From DATGJX01 sp963830545 (GTDB taxonomy: Bacteria > Vulcanimicrobiota > Vulcanimicrobiia > Vulcanimicrobiales > Vulcanimicrobiaceae), in NCBI GenBank assembly GCA_963830545.1, contig CAWHMK010000001.1:1302001-1366000 (forward strand): a stretch of 64,000 bases of DNA, written 5' to 3'. The notes beneath the pieces were generated by a model that ran no database searches, was not told the DNA's origin, and was given only the letters and a program-made list of their open reading frames with translations. Below, piece by piece: positions 8,384 to 16,911 of this stretch. Positions within the stretch are counted from its first letter, which is position 1; every line of letters begins with the position of its first letter. The translations under genes and the position numbers were made by a program.

Positions 8384-8849
8384 TCAGCCCACGATCAAAA
8401 CTTGCGGCGCCAGTTCCTTGATTCGCGTCTCGATCCACTCCATTTGACGAACCGTCTGAAAGGGATACGCATCGCACAGCCGTTGCAAGTCATCGTCACG
8501 CAAAGCAGACTGCCAGTTGGCCTGCGATCGACCATCCGCCGTGCACGTCACCGGCGAGAAGATGCAAATCTTGAAGATCGCGCAGCAGACCGATCCCACG
8601 CTTGCGCTGCCCTTTGAATAAGACGGCCGAGAGTACGTGAGCGCTGCTCGTCGGCGCTCCCGCATAACGTTCCAAAATCGGCTGCAATTTCTCGACGTGT
8701 TCGATGCTCCATCGTGCGAACTCCCGGAGCAGAACCGGCACGTCGGGCTGATCCTCGTGACGAAGCGCAACAGAAGCGCATGATTTCGCCAGCACGCTCT
8801 CGCTTTCAGCGAGCAAACGTAAGTGATTCCCGGCATGCACGCTGTTCAT
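8384..8849 (-). pseudogene. Helical protein of the molybdopterin oxidoreductase operon, frameshifted near 8520
   Basis: From ATG 8849 the frame encodes a helical protein (LRLLAESESVLAKSCASVA, then FARWSIEHVEKLQPILERY) until a premature stop at 8496. Near 8520 the natural continuation moves to another frame: WQSALRDDDLQRLCDAY, then VRQMEWIETRIKELAPQ, ending at 8384. Joined, the product is about 155 residues with an unbroken helical pattern. The family is not one I can name, but a similar C-terminus is familiar from proteins beside molybdopterin oxidoreductases. Its ATG overlaps the oxidoreductase stop (ATGA). A single-base indel explains everything. Confidence 0.7.
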
Positions 8850-11143
8850 CCGGACTTCCTTATCCGGACGGCGGAATATTTGAAATATGGTTGTTTACTC
8901 ACCGCATCCCACTCGGCAATCGTCAATTCATTCGCCGCTACGGCACTTTGCGATTCGTCGTCCCAGTATCCGTAATGAAACGGCATGAACAACGTCCCCT
9001 CTTTGATTGGAGAAATGCGGGAGCGCGCACGGCATCGCCCGCGGCGCGAGCGGATTTCCAACATGTCGCCCTCGGCAATCCCATAGCTTTGCGCATCATG
9101 CGCTGATATTTCGACGAATACTTCAGGCGCTGCTTCGTTCAGCTCGCGCGCTCTCGCCGTCTTCGTTCGCGTATGAAAGTGGTACACGATGCGTCCGGTC
9201 GTCAACCAGAGTGGATATTTCCCGGTCGGCTCTTCCAGCGGCGGTTGGTAGTCGGCCGGTTTGATGATCGCTTTCCCGCGCGGATCGAACGCCTTGTACT
9301 TTTGCGGCTGCACGACCGCACCCGTGACGAGATCGTGTCCGAATTCTTGGGCGTCTTCGTAGGCGGTGCGAAAAACGCCGTCGCTGTATAGCCGTTCCGT
9401 CCCGTTTGGCGCGTGGTCGTTGCACGGCCATTGAATTCCGGACCCCTCGGAGAGTTTGGCGTAACTCAACCCTGTGTAGTCGCAGAACGTTCCTTTCGTG
9501 CAGCTTTTCCATGCTTCGAACGCGCCTTCCGCATCGGTCCATTTGATGAGCGGGGCGCCGTCCATGTCTCGAAAATCCATACGCTTTGCATAATCCAGAA
9601 ATATCTGCAAGTCGGAGCGCGCGTGCCCCGGGGGATCGACGGCGGCGTGCGAGATGTGAACGGTGCGATCGGCGTTCGTGTACGTTCCCGTCTTCTCACC
9701 CCACAGTGCGGCGGGCAGCACGACGTCGGCAAATTCGGTGGTCTCCGTCGGAAATGCGTCTTGAACGACGACGAACAACTCTCGCTTGCTCAGGACTTTG
9801 CGGATACGATTGAGATCCGGCAGCGAAACGGCCGGATTCGTTGCGGCGATCCAAAGGAACCGAATCGATCCCTCCTCCGCGAATTTCAGGATCTGCATGA
9901 TGTGCGTGGGATGGGCCCAGTGCGGTATGCGATTCTTTTCGACGTTCCAAACCCGCGCCAAGTCTTCCATGTGCTGCGCGTTTTGAGGATTCCGAAAGGC
10001 CGAATATTCGCCGTTCGCGCCGGTTTCGCGCGTATTTTGCGCCGTCGGCTGGCCGTTCATTTGAAACAGTCCGCAGCCAGGCTTGCCGATCATCCCTCTG
10101 ATGATGTGGAGGTTGTTGACTTGGCATGCAGCGGCGGTAGCCTGCATCGACTGGTACACGCCTTGCAGCACCGTCGAAACGAGCCGAGGAGCGGTGCCGA
10201 TGATCTCCGCGGCCGCTTCCAAATCACTCGCCCGCACTTCGCAGACGTTCGCGGCGCGTTGCGGTGTCCACGATTCAACCGTGCGCTCCAATCCGTCGAA
10301 TCCGACCGCATGCGCCTCGACGTAGTGAGCGTCATACCAGCCCCGTTTGAGCATGACGTGGAGTAAGCCGTTGAGCAACGGCACGTTGGTTCCCAGCCGA
10401 GGCGTGAGGTGAACGTTCGCTTTTAGTGCGGTTTGCGTGCTGCGCGGATCCACGACGACGAGTTTCGGCGGGTTAGGACCCGCGAGACGATCCAGGATAC
10501 GCATCCACAGAACCGTCTGCTGCGACGCCGGGTTGTGCCCGACCAAAAACAGCGCATCGGTTACGTCGATGTCGGTGTACGATGCGGGTTGCCCGTCGGA
10601 ACCGAAGCTTTCTCGAAGTGAGGCTGCGGCGGTCGCTGTGCACAACCGCGTATTGCCGTCCATGTGAATTGTGCCCAGGCCGGCTTTTCCGATGAGGGTG
10701 AGTGTGTAGTACTCTTCCAAAAACAGCTGACCGCTGCTGTAGAAGGCGATCGAACCGCTCGTGCACTCCTCGATCAGATCTTTGGAACGCGCAACGATCG
10801 CATCCATGGCCTCGTCCCAGGAGACTTCACGTAAGCGCTTCCCTTTGCGCATCATCGGCATGCGCAATCGATCCGGCGACGCATTTGCCTCCCAGCCGTG
10901 CAGCCCCTTGGGCCCCAAACGCCCGCGATTGACGCGATCCACGGCTCTGCCGCGGACGCCGACGATACGGCCGTCTTTTACGCCGATGTCCATGCCGCAG
11001 CCGTTAGAACAAAGAACGCACGCGGATTGAACCCAACGATCGGGCTCTTCGAGCACGCGCTGGTCAACGCGTTCCGGCCACGTTCCGACGTAGGGGCTGC
11101 GCTCACCCCATACGTCTTGAATGCTGTCGCGCGACTGCGGCAC
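8846..11143 (-). CDS. Molybdopterin oxidoreductase, assimilatory nitrate reductase-like catalytic subunit
   Basis: A 765-residue protein of the DMSO reductase superfamily. The N-terminal Fe4S4-type region has Cys42, Cys45 and Cys49, but the usual fourth Cys is Gly77 (RLGPKG instead of LCxKG). Cys168 in GNTRLCTATA sits where NapA/NarB enzymes have their Mo-ligating Cys. The C-terminal molydop-binding domain covers about 640-760 (LWLTTGR, then FMPFHYGYWDD). There is no Tat signal, so it is cytoplasmic. The start is GTG 11143, 5 bp after the hemerythrin stop. Nitrate is the likeliest substrate by similarity, but no nitrite reductase or transporter is nearby, so the substrate is open. Confidence 0.85.
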   Translation of the reverse strand: MPQSRDSIQDVWGERSPYVGTWPERVDQRVLEEPDRWVQSACVLCSNGCGMDIGVKDGRIVGVRGRAVDRVNRGRLGPKGLHGWEANASPDRLRMPMMRKGKRLREVSWDEAMDAIVARSKDLIEECTSGSIAFYSSGQLFLEEYYTLTLIGKAGLGTIHMDGNTRLCTATAAASLRESFGSDGQPASYTDIDVTDALFLVGHNPASQQTVLWMRILDRLAGPNPPKLVVVDPRSTQTALKANVHLTPRLGTNVPLLNGLLHVMLKRGWYDAHYVEAHAVGFDGLERTVESWTPQRAANVCEVRASDLEAAAEIIGTAPRLVSTVLQGVYQSMQATAAACQVNNLHIIRGMIGKPGCGLFQMNGQPTAQNTRETGANGEYSAFRNPQNAQHMEDLARVWNVEKNRIPHWAHPTHIMQILKFAEEGSIRFLWIAATNPAVSLPDLNRIRKVLSKRELFVVVQDAFPTETTEFADVVLPAALWGEKTGTYTNADRTVHISHAAVDPPGHARSDLQIFLDYAKRMDFRDMDGAPLIKWTDAEGAFEAWKSCTKGTFCDYTGLSYAKLSEGSGIQWPCNDHAPNGTERLYSDGVFRTAYEDAQEFGHDLVTGAVVQPQKYKAFDPRGKAIIKPADYQPPLEEPTGKYPLWLTTGRIVYHFHTRTKTARARELNEAAPEVFVEISAHDAQSYGIAEGDMLEIRSRRGRCRARSRISPIKEGTLFMPFHYGYWDDESQSAVAANELTIAEWDAVSKQPYFKYSAVRIRKSG

Positions 11144-11148
11144 GGGGC

Positions 11149-11697
11149 CTAACGCGATTTGCGACGGCCGCCCTTACGGGTCGAAGTTTTTTTCGCTCCC
11201 TTTTTTCGCGCGCTCGTGCTCTTCTTTCGGCTTGACGCGGGGCTCGTGGCGCCCATCAGCCGGCGTTTCTGCGCTTCGGCGCGCTCACCGATTTTTTCCA
11301 GCTCTCCCTCGTCCAGCAGCTCGCGAGCGAGCGAGAAAATCGTCGACTCTTCTTCTCGCACGTGATGCTTGACGTTCTCGCCCAAGACCTGGAGCTCGGC
11401 TTTGAACAGCGCTGCGTTGCTGCGGCGCCGGCCTTTCAGCAGCGAAATGAGGTGCTTGACCACATCGTGCTCCGTGAACGCCTCGAACACGTCGACGAGC
11501 TCTTCGTCATCCTCTGCGCGGTCGCGAAGGACCGGGTAAAAGAGCTTTTCCTCGAGCGCCGCGTGCACCGTGAGCGCTTGAGCGATTTGCTGCCCCAGGC
11601 TCTCCAAGCGTTTGTCGCCCGCTTCCGCATTTTCCACTTCATCGATGAGCTTCGCAACGGTCTGATGGTCTTGCTTAAGAAGATCGAGAACGTTCAT
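11149..11697 (-). CDS. Hemerythrin HHE domain protein with basic tail
   Basis: A 182-residue protein. Residues 1-140 form a four-helix hemerythrin-like domain with the diiron ligands spread as expected: DHQ at 10-12, HAALEEKLFYP at 45-55, TEHD and HHVREEE. The last 35 residues are Lys/Arg/Ser-rich (SSRKKSTSARKKGAKK) and could bind nucleic acid or polyphosphate. Such proteins bind O2 or NO or buffer iron. It is the first gene of the operon with the molybdoenzyme, consistent with a role in handling O2 or NO near it. Confidence 0.9.
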   Translation of the reverse strand: MNVLDLLKQDHQTVAKLIDEVENAEAGDKRLESLGQQIAQALTVHAALEEKLFYPVLRDRAEDDEELVDVFEAFTEHDVVKHLISLLKGRRRSNAALFKAELQVLGENVKHHVREEESTIFSLARELLDEGELEKIGERAEAQKRRLMGATSPASSRKKSTSARKKGAKKTSTRKGGRRKSR

Positions 11698-11858
11698 GCT
11701 GGTCCTCCGTCAAAAACTGCTTTTCACTGTTCCCGCGACGCGCGAGTTATTAACCGAGTCTGACGAGCGGCTAACGAGCGCTCGTCGGATCGCCGAACGC
11801 GCGCCATCCATGAGCCTCGGGAAACGTCGGATACCATCGACAACGCCAAGCGCGGCTG

Positions 11859-12476
11859 TCACTGCACCCGTGTCGATCGAGTTTGACGGCGTTGCGGAAC
11901 GTCGCTCGTCTCGACTGCAGCGGGACTGCTGAGGTTCTTACCATACATCCCGGACCGATCGAAGCAACAAACGCGCCGTTTTCCGGATGCAAGCATCGAG
12001 CAGGTTTTTTCGACACGGCGCGTGCGAGTCTCCGGCTGCTTCGCGGAAGTGATCCAATGGATCCAATCTCTGCGTCCGATCGGGGTGATGTCCGTCCACG
12101 CTGCGTGCGCTTTCGGTGCGGCCGCCAGCGCTTTTCGCAGATCTGCCGGAATCGTAGGCTCCAGCTGCTTTTGCATCGGCACGATCTGCAGCGTAACGAT
12201 GTCGCCCGCTTTTGCGCCCGCCGCACTGCGCATCTTCCGGCTCACTTTGAGCCAGTGGCTGCCTTGCCCATCCGGTTCGAGCGTGGCTTGAAACGGCACG
12301 TCATTGATCGTGCCTTCGACGGACGTCATGCCCCGCGATGGGAGCTTCGCACTGGCCTTCTTCGGTAGCGTGAGAAAGCTCCAAGAGCCGCTCTTTCTTT
12401 CTGCCGCCGGCTGATAGAGCGTGGCTTTGAATTTGATCGGAGCAGCGGCTTCGGCCTTGGGGTTGGTTTCACGCAT
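11859..12476 (-). CDS. DUF1905/YdeI (OmpD-associated) family protein
   Basis: About 205 residues. The N-terminal half is a DUF1905 beta-barrel-like domain (FKATLYQP, SGSWSFLTLPKKASAKL, GTINDVPFQATLEPDGQG). The C-terminal part carries the YdeI/OmdA signature: ALAAAPKAHAAWTDITP, WIHWITSAK and TRTRRVEKTCSMLASGKRR. The family is linked to resistance to cationic peptides in enteric bacteria, but its biochemistry is unclear. The ATG at 12476 is preferred to the TTG at 12482, because the GAGAAG motif is correctly spaced for the ATG. Confidence 0.85.
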   Translation of the reverse strand: MRETNPKAEAAAPIKFKATLYQPAAERKSGSWSFLTLPKKASAKLPSRGMTSVEGTINDVPFQATLEPDGQGSHWLKVSRKMRSAAGAKAGDIVTLQIVPMQKQLEPTIPADLRKALAAAPKAHAAWTDITPIGRRDWIHWITSAKQPETRTRRVEKTCSMLASGKRRVCCFDRSGMYGKNLSSPAAVETSDVPQRRQTRSTRVQ

Positions 12477-12679
12477 TGACAACTTCTCGCCGGCGGCCAG
12501 TTTTCACGACAGCGAAGCACTTCATGGAGCACGCAAAAGCGTCCTTCGCCGACCCGTTCCGGCGTCATTTCTTGCGAACTTTGAATCGTCCGGCGAATAG
12601 TACCGCCGACACCTCGAGGGGTACCGGTTCTGTGGATTCCCCAGCGAAGGCGAAGTTTAAGCAGTAAGCTCGTGTTTGG

Positions 12680-13010
12680 TTAGTCTGGCGATGTCTCGCG
12701 TTGGGGTATTTCCAAATACCGTGCATACTGTCGGCTGAACTGCGAAGTGCTTAAGTATCCGACGCGTTCGCTTTCGGAGCCGACGTCCGCCCGCGTGGTC
12801 AGCGTGAGACGCCTCGCCCCTTGAAGACGAAGTGCTTTCTGGTACTGCAAGGGGCTCATCGAAGCCACAGATTTGAAATGTTGGGGAATGAGGAGGTGCT
12901 CATGCTTGCCAACGCGGCCAGTTCTTTGATCTTGATCGGCTGGTAGAAATTTGCACGCAGCCAAGACCGCCTTTGCGACATTATGCAATTTAGAAGGCAA
13001 CGCGGCCCCG
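12680..13010 (-). pseudogene. AraC family regulator remnant (C-terminal HTH only, two frameshifts)
   Basis: Pieces in two frames reconstruct the DNA-binding domain of an AraC regulator: HNVAKAV, then SWLRANFYQPIKIKELAALA after a shift near 12960. MSTSSF joins QHFKSVASMSPLQYQKAL after a second shift near 12885, followed by RVGYLSTSQFSRQYARYL and a TAA at 12680. The sensory N-terminal half is missing, since the sequence beyond 13010 does not continue the gene. Unlike the single-indel cases elsewhere, this gene is truncated, so it is probably a genuine decay product. Confidence 0.75.
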
Positions 13011-13049
13011 GTATTGGCGGTCGCTGTTGCTTAGATGCGGCAGCGCCCC

Positions 13050-13616
13050 TCACTGCGCGTTCTTCGCCATGCTAGCATAAATTTCGTCGAGCGCTCCCTC
13101 ATCAACTTGATCGGAAATGATTCGACCCGCAAGTCCGACGCAAGACGGCATTGGACTCCACAGCCATGGGCGGACCCCTTTGAGACAAGGTTGTCCATAA
13201 TACGCAGAGTTCTTGGGGCGTACACAATGAACCCATTGCGCCCCCGGCTCGGTGCGAATAATCATCTCGCCCAGATAGATCGCTATGTCAAATGCGATGG
13301 AGATGGTGAGCGGCGATGGATCATAGTTGCTCCGTAACCAAGTTCCATCCCATCTCGCGGCATCTTCGGGGGCCTGCCCGGCTTTTATGCGATCTGCGTA
13401 TGCCGAGGATGCCACACGTATAAACCAGCGCATAAGCGGACGGAGCGAACTTGGAGTGAAGTCAGCATTCCAGTCCTGCGATTGCCGAGTGTACTTTTTC
13501 AGAATTTCGATTCGATGCGCCTTTTCATCGAGAAACCATTTCCAGAATGCGTGTTGTTCTGGTGTAGTCATTACCTGAAGTGGCTTCCTGCCAGGCCATT
13601 CGACAATCATGTACAT
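13050..13616 (-). CDS. Hypothetical protein, 188 residues
   Basis: An open frame starting at ATG 13616 (or the Met two codons later). The composition is normal for a soluble globular protein, with many Trp residues (FWKWFLDE, RWFIRVASS, WDGTWLRSNYDPS). The middle part (SIAFDIAIYLGEMIIR, then RPKNSAYYGQP) reminds me of immunity-type proteins of polymorphic toxin systems, but I cannot name a family. It overlaps by 10 bp the end of a truncated methyltransferase-like gene. It sits in the decayed stretch beside an AraC remnant, so it may be foreign DNA. Confidence 0.5.
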   Translation of the reverse strand: MYMIVEWPGRKPLQVMTTPEQHAFWKWFLDEKAHRIEILKKYTRQSQDWNADFTPSSLRPLMRWFIRVASSAYADRIKAGQAPEDAARWDGTWLRSNYDPSPLTISIAFDIAIYLGEMIIRTEPGAQWVHCVRPKNSAYYGQPCLKGVRPWLWSPMPSCVGLAGRIISDQVDEGALDEIYASMAKNAQ

Positions 13617-13783
13617 GTTGTGGAAGCTCGTCGTAATGAAAAAGCGTAGTTAATCCCCATATCCGACATCGCGGCCATATCGCCGACCTTCATGTAGATT
13701 TGGTCGAACTCACGCAAGGGTGCGGGACGATTTTGGACGACGTCGGATATCGCGTTGAGCGCGGCCCGAAAATCAACTGCCAA
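13607..13783 (-). pseudogene. N-terminal fragment of a methyltransferase-like protein
   Basis: From TTG 13783, preceded by a GGGGGTG motif, a 58-codon frame ends at TGA 13607. It reads VDFRAALNAISDVVQNRP, then LREFDQIYMKVGDM, and then diverges. I recall LREFDQIYMK-x-GDM as the conserved start of a SAM-dependent family related to branched-polyamine synthase (BpsA-like), whose catalytic core should follow; here it is absent. The fragment therefore appears truncated by a rearrangement. Identification is from memory. Confidence 0.45.
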
Positions 13784-14137
13784 TGTTACACCCCCACGTT
13801 GGCTAAAGCGATCCGGGTTCGGCCGGAGGGCGGCCTACGAAAGTGGGTCGGTTTACCAAAATTCAAAACGGCGCGTTCGAATTCCAAATTTTTTTTGTAT
13901 CGAACATTTACGTACGGCTCAGTAACAAAAACCCGGTTCGGAGGCCACGTCTTCTAAAAGCCATTTTCGGCAGCCCGGAGTTCTAAAAACCCTTGGCTGA
14001 GGGATCGGCACTAACTCGTCCAGCAAGTATTGGTAGGTTTTTCAGGCGTGCTCCAGCAGCCCCGGTGCCAGCGACGACTGATATTGAGACAGTTGTCGGT
14101 CGTCTCCTAAAAAGCGATTCCGCTCCACGTGCGGTCT
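13784..14137. other. Stretch without a supportable gene
   Basis: About 350 bp between the methyltransferase fragment and the VOC gene. It is richer in A and T than the surroundings, with a T8 run near 13880. A plus-strand open frame at 13700-13957 has composition unlike a real protein. I see no hairpin, promoter or repeat worth naming. Confidence 0.5.
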
Positions 14138-14512
14138 TTAGGCCGGTCGTTGCGCGCGCGATTTCTCGGATTTGCGCTGATGGATTCCGAACTGGTTGCC
14201 GTCGGGATCGGTGACGAAGGCGAAGAAGCAGACGGAAGATTCGCCCACCTCCGTGACGGGTACGCCGCGTTCGAGCAACTGCGCCCGCGTCACCGCTATG
14301 TCGTCGATTTCAAACATCGCGCCGGAACTCGATCCCGGCGCGATGCCGGGCGGCTCACCGTCGATTGCAAAGGTCGTATTACCGACGTTGAACTCGACAA
14401 ACTGGTCGCCGAACGAGTCGCCTGGTCGCAGCCCAATGACATTTTGGTAGAACTGCTGCGCCCGCGGGACGTCGCGCACTGAATACGCAACGAACGCCAT
14501 ATCTTTAACCAT
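14138..14512 (-). CDS. VOC (glyoxalase/bleomycin resistance) family protein
   Basis: A 124-residue single vicinal-oxygen-chelate unit: VAYSVRDVPRAQQFYQNVIG at the start, GDQFVEFNVGNTTFAID in the middle and FAFVTDPDGNQFGIHQR near the end. Potential metal ligands are a Glu in the central strand and the terminal His of GIHQ. Two modules are needed for an active site, so it should act as a dimer. Members range from glyoxalases to dioxygenases and antibiotic-binding proteins; the function here cannot be decided. The last ten residues are basic. Confidence 0.85.
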   Translation of the reverse strand: MVKDMAFVAYSVRDVPRAQQFYQNVIGLRPGDSFGDQFVEFNVGNTTFAIDGEPPGIAPGSSSGAMFEIDDIAVTRAQLLERGVPVTEVGESSVCFFAFVTDPDGNQFGIHQRKSEKSRAQRPA

Positions 14513-14622
14513 GGGGGTGTGACTTCTCGAACGGCATAGGAAGACTTTTCCTCTAGCGGTAGTTCTACTGCTCGATTACTTACTCTACAAATCTACGCGT
14601 AAACGCATCTACTTTTAAGTAC

Positions 14623-14706
14623 TGCCCAGAAAGGGACTCGAACCCCCACGGCCTTGCGGCCACTGATACCTGAAACCAGCGCGTCTACCAATTCCGCCAT
14701 CTGGGC
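14623..14706 (-). tRNA. tRNA-Leu (anticodon CAG)
   Basis: Read on the minus strand, the acceptor stem GCCCAGA pairs with TCTGGGC, followed by discriminator A. The D-arm region GGCGGAATTGGTAGACGC, anticodon loop TTCAGGT between CTGGT and ATCAG, a long variable arm (GGCCGCAAGGCC) and GGTTCGAGTCC in the T-arm are all present. The long variable arm and CAG anticodon identify tRNA-Leu decoding CUG. CCA is not encoded. It is 84 nt long. Confidence 0.95.
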
Positions 14707-14796
14707 ATGCGGCGCGACCGAGCCCGATTCGCGAAGGGTGCCGCCAGCCCTTTTCGTGAAACCGCGGCGGGCCTCGCACGGGTTGTCGTACGCACT

Positions 14797-15723
14797 ATGT
14801 CTGCCCCCGTACGCTTCATTTCCGGCGAAGAGCCGGTTTCGCCGCTCGACGCCTACTCCGAGGCGGTCGTGCACGCCGCCCAAACCGCGAGTCCGTCGGT
14901 CGTCGCCATCGAGGTGCGTAACGGCCGTCGCGGCGCCAACGGCTCCGGCTTCATCTTCACGCCCGACGGTTTTGTGCTCACGAACTGCCACGTGGTCAGC
15001 GACGGCGAGACGATCGTCGTCTCGTTGCTGGACGGACGCGAACTTCCGGCGCGCCTAGTCGGAAAGGACGAACACACCGATCTCGCCATTCTGCGCATCG
15101 ACGCGCCGAATCTCGCGCCTGCGCGTTTGGGCGATTCGGCGGCGCTGCGTGCCGGCCAGCTTGTGGTCGCGGTCGGCAATCCGTACGGTCTTCAATACAC
15201 GGTCACCGCCGGAGTCGTCAGCGCGCTCGGACGCTCGCTGCGCGCGCAATCCGGGCGGCTCATCGACAACGTCATCCAAACGGACGCAGCCCTCAATCCA
15301 GGGAACTCGGGAGGCCCGCTCGTGACGGCTGACGGCGCCGTGGTCGGCGTGAACACCGCCGTCTTTCCGGGTCAAGGTATTTGCTTTGCGATCGCGATCA
15401 ACACCGCAAAACTGATCGCCGGTATGTTGTTGCGGGACGGCCGCATTCGCCGCGGCTATCTGGGCATTGCGGGCCAGGATTTGCGCGAAGGGCTCGGCCT
15501 GCTGGTTCTGTCGGTGGAACCCGGGAGCCCCGCCGAGACGGCCGGCTTGCGCGAAGGCGACCTCATTACGGCATTCGAAGACGAGGTCATCGGCGGCATG
15601 GACGATCTCCATCGCAAACTGACGCTGCTCGATCTGCGGCGCAGTTATCGTCTTGTGTTTCTGCGCAAACGCGAACGCATGACGACGCTGGTTCTGCCGA
15701 TCGACGCTTCGGATGCACCTTGA
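14797..15723 (+). CDS. HtrA/DegP-like S1C serine protease without membrane anchor
   Basis: A 308-residue trypsin-like protease with a C-terminal PDZ domain. The catalytic triad is His65 in TNCHVV, Asp95 in EHTDLAIL and Ser171 in LNPGNSGGPL. PDZ covers about residues 215-305 (GYLGIAGQD, then VEPGSPAETAGLREGD). No signal peptide or transmembrane helix precedes the protease domain from the ATG at 14797. The upstream codons overlap the tRNA region and are not plausible coding. It would therefore work in the cytoplasm, unusual for this family. The MFS transporter gene overlaps its stop codon. Confidence 0.9.
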   Translation: MSAPVRFISGEEPVSPLDAYSEAVVHAAQTASPSVVAIEVRNGRRGANGSGFIFTPDGFVLTNCHVVSDGETIVVSLLDGRELPARLVGKDEHTDLAILRIDAPNLAPARLGDSAALRAGQLVVAVGNPYGLQYTVTAGVVSALGRSLRAQSGRLIDNVIQTDAALNPGNSGGPLVTADGAVVGVNTAVFPGQGICFAIAINTAKLIAGMLLRDGRIRRGYLGIAGQDLREGLGLLVLSVEPGSPAETAGLREGDLITAFEDEVIGGMDDLHRKLTLLDLRRSYRLVFLRKRERMTTLVLPIDASDAP

Positions 15724-16898
15724 TTAGACGCCTTTCGCCGATACTGGGCATTACATTCATCGACATCCTGGGATTCAGTCTGCTGATTCCGCTGCTGCCG
15801 TATTACGTGACGCATTTCGGCGCGTCGGCAGTGACGGTCGGCGTGGTCTTCGCCCTGTTTTCGTTCTGCCAACTCGTGAGCGGACCGATTTGGGGTAATC
15901 TTTCCGATCGCATCGGGCGCAAAGGCGTATTGATCGTCAGCCAGATCGGCGCGACGATCGGTTGGGCGATGCTCGGATGGTCGCCTTCGATTCTCTGGGT
16001 ATTTATCGCACGCGTCATCGAGGGGTGCTCGGGCGGAAATATCGGCGTCACGCAAGCGTACGTCGCCGATCTCGTCGAACCGAAAGACCGCGCCCGCGCC
16101 TTCGGTTACATCAGTGCAACGTTCGCGGCCGGAATGGCGCTGGGGCCTGCACTCGGAGCGGTGCTCTCGCTGCACGGGTATGCGATCACACTCTATACTG
16201 CAGCCGGCCTGCAATTCATTACGCTGATCGTCACGATCGTCGTGCTGCCGGAATCGCGCGCAAAAGTGGAAGGCGCAGTCGCCGGACCGGCAGAGATTCT
16301 GCGCACGTTCCGCGACCCGGTGTTCTCTCCGAAACTGTGGCAGAAGCTCGCGCTGTCTCTCGCGCTCTACGGCTGGTTCGGCGTGATGGCGTTATATTTC
16401 GCGCACCAACTGCACTTCGGACTGCGCGAAACGTATCTGTTCATGATCTACATTTCCGTGCTGAACGTCATCGTCAATGCGTTCGTTTTGGGGCGCGTTT
16501 CCGATCGGATCGGCAATCGGACGATGTCGACGTTCGGCATTGCTTCGTTGGTCTGCGCCTTCGCTTGCGTTCCGTTCGTGACGACGGTGTGGCAGCTTGC
16601 GATCATGTCGGGGTTCTTCAGCATCGGCATGGCGTTTGGAAACACCGGCCTCATCGCACTCATCAGCGCGGCAGCCGGAAACTCCGTGCAAGGCACCGTT
16701 CTGGGCGTTACTTCCTCACTCGATTCGCTCTCGGGTATTCTCGCACCGCCCGCATCGACTGGAATGCTCGGCGCCTTCGGCTCGCCGTTCGCAGGGCTTT
16801 CCTCGCTGGTCTTCGCGGTCGTCGCGCTCGTACTTGGCTTGGGACAGCAGGCATCGAGCCGCTCTGCCATCCTTCGCGTCGACGACACTGCGCCGTAA
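15720..16898 (+). CDS. MFS transporter (TetA/multidrug-like, DHA1 family)
   Basis: A 392-residue protein with about 12 hydrophobic segments. The loop 2-3 signature is GNLSDRIGRKGVL, and the motif at the end of helix 5 region reads FAAGMALGPALGAVLS; both are typical of drug/H+ antiporters. The start is TTG at 15720, overlapping the protease TGA, so translation is coupled to the HtrA gene. The C-terminus (SSRSAILRVDDTAP) is cytosolic. The substrate is unknown. Confidence 0.9.
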   Translation: MIRRLSPILGITFIDILGFSLLIPLLPYYVTHFGASAVTVGVVFALFSFCQLVSGPIWGNLSDRIGRKGVLIVSQIGATIGWAMLGWSPSILWVFIARVIEGCSGGNIGVTQAYVADLVEPKDRARAFGYISATFAAGMALGPALGAVLSLHGYAITLYTAAGLQFITLIVTIVVLPESRAKVEGAVAGPAEILRTFRDPVFSPKLWQKLALSLALYGWFGVMALYFAHQLHFGLRETYLFMIYISVLNVIVNAFVLGRVSDRIGNRTMSTFGIASLVCAFACVPFVTTVWQLAIMSGFFSIGMAFGNTGLIALISAAAGNSVQGTVLGVTSSLDSLSGILAPPASTGMLGAFGSPFAGLSSLVFAVVALVLGLGQQASSRSAILRVDDTAP

Positions 16899-16911
16899 AG
16901 GCCTAGCGGCG

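Noticed and set aside
11696..11932. A 78-codon plus-strand open frame between hemerythrin and the YdeI-like gene
   Set aside because: Weak start context, and it runs into the YdeI-like coding region on the other strand.
12476..12667. A 63-codon plus-strand open frame between the YdeI-like gene and the AraC remnant
   Set aside because: It has no Shine-Dalgarno and its composition is not protein-like; its start overlaps the YdeI-like start region.
13700..13957. An 85-codon plus-strand open frame in the decayed patch
   Set aside because: It covers the methyltransferase fragment on the opposite strand and has odd composition.
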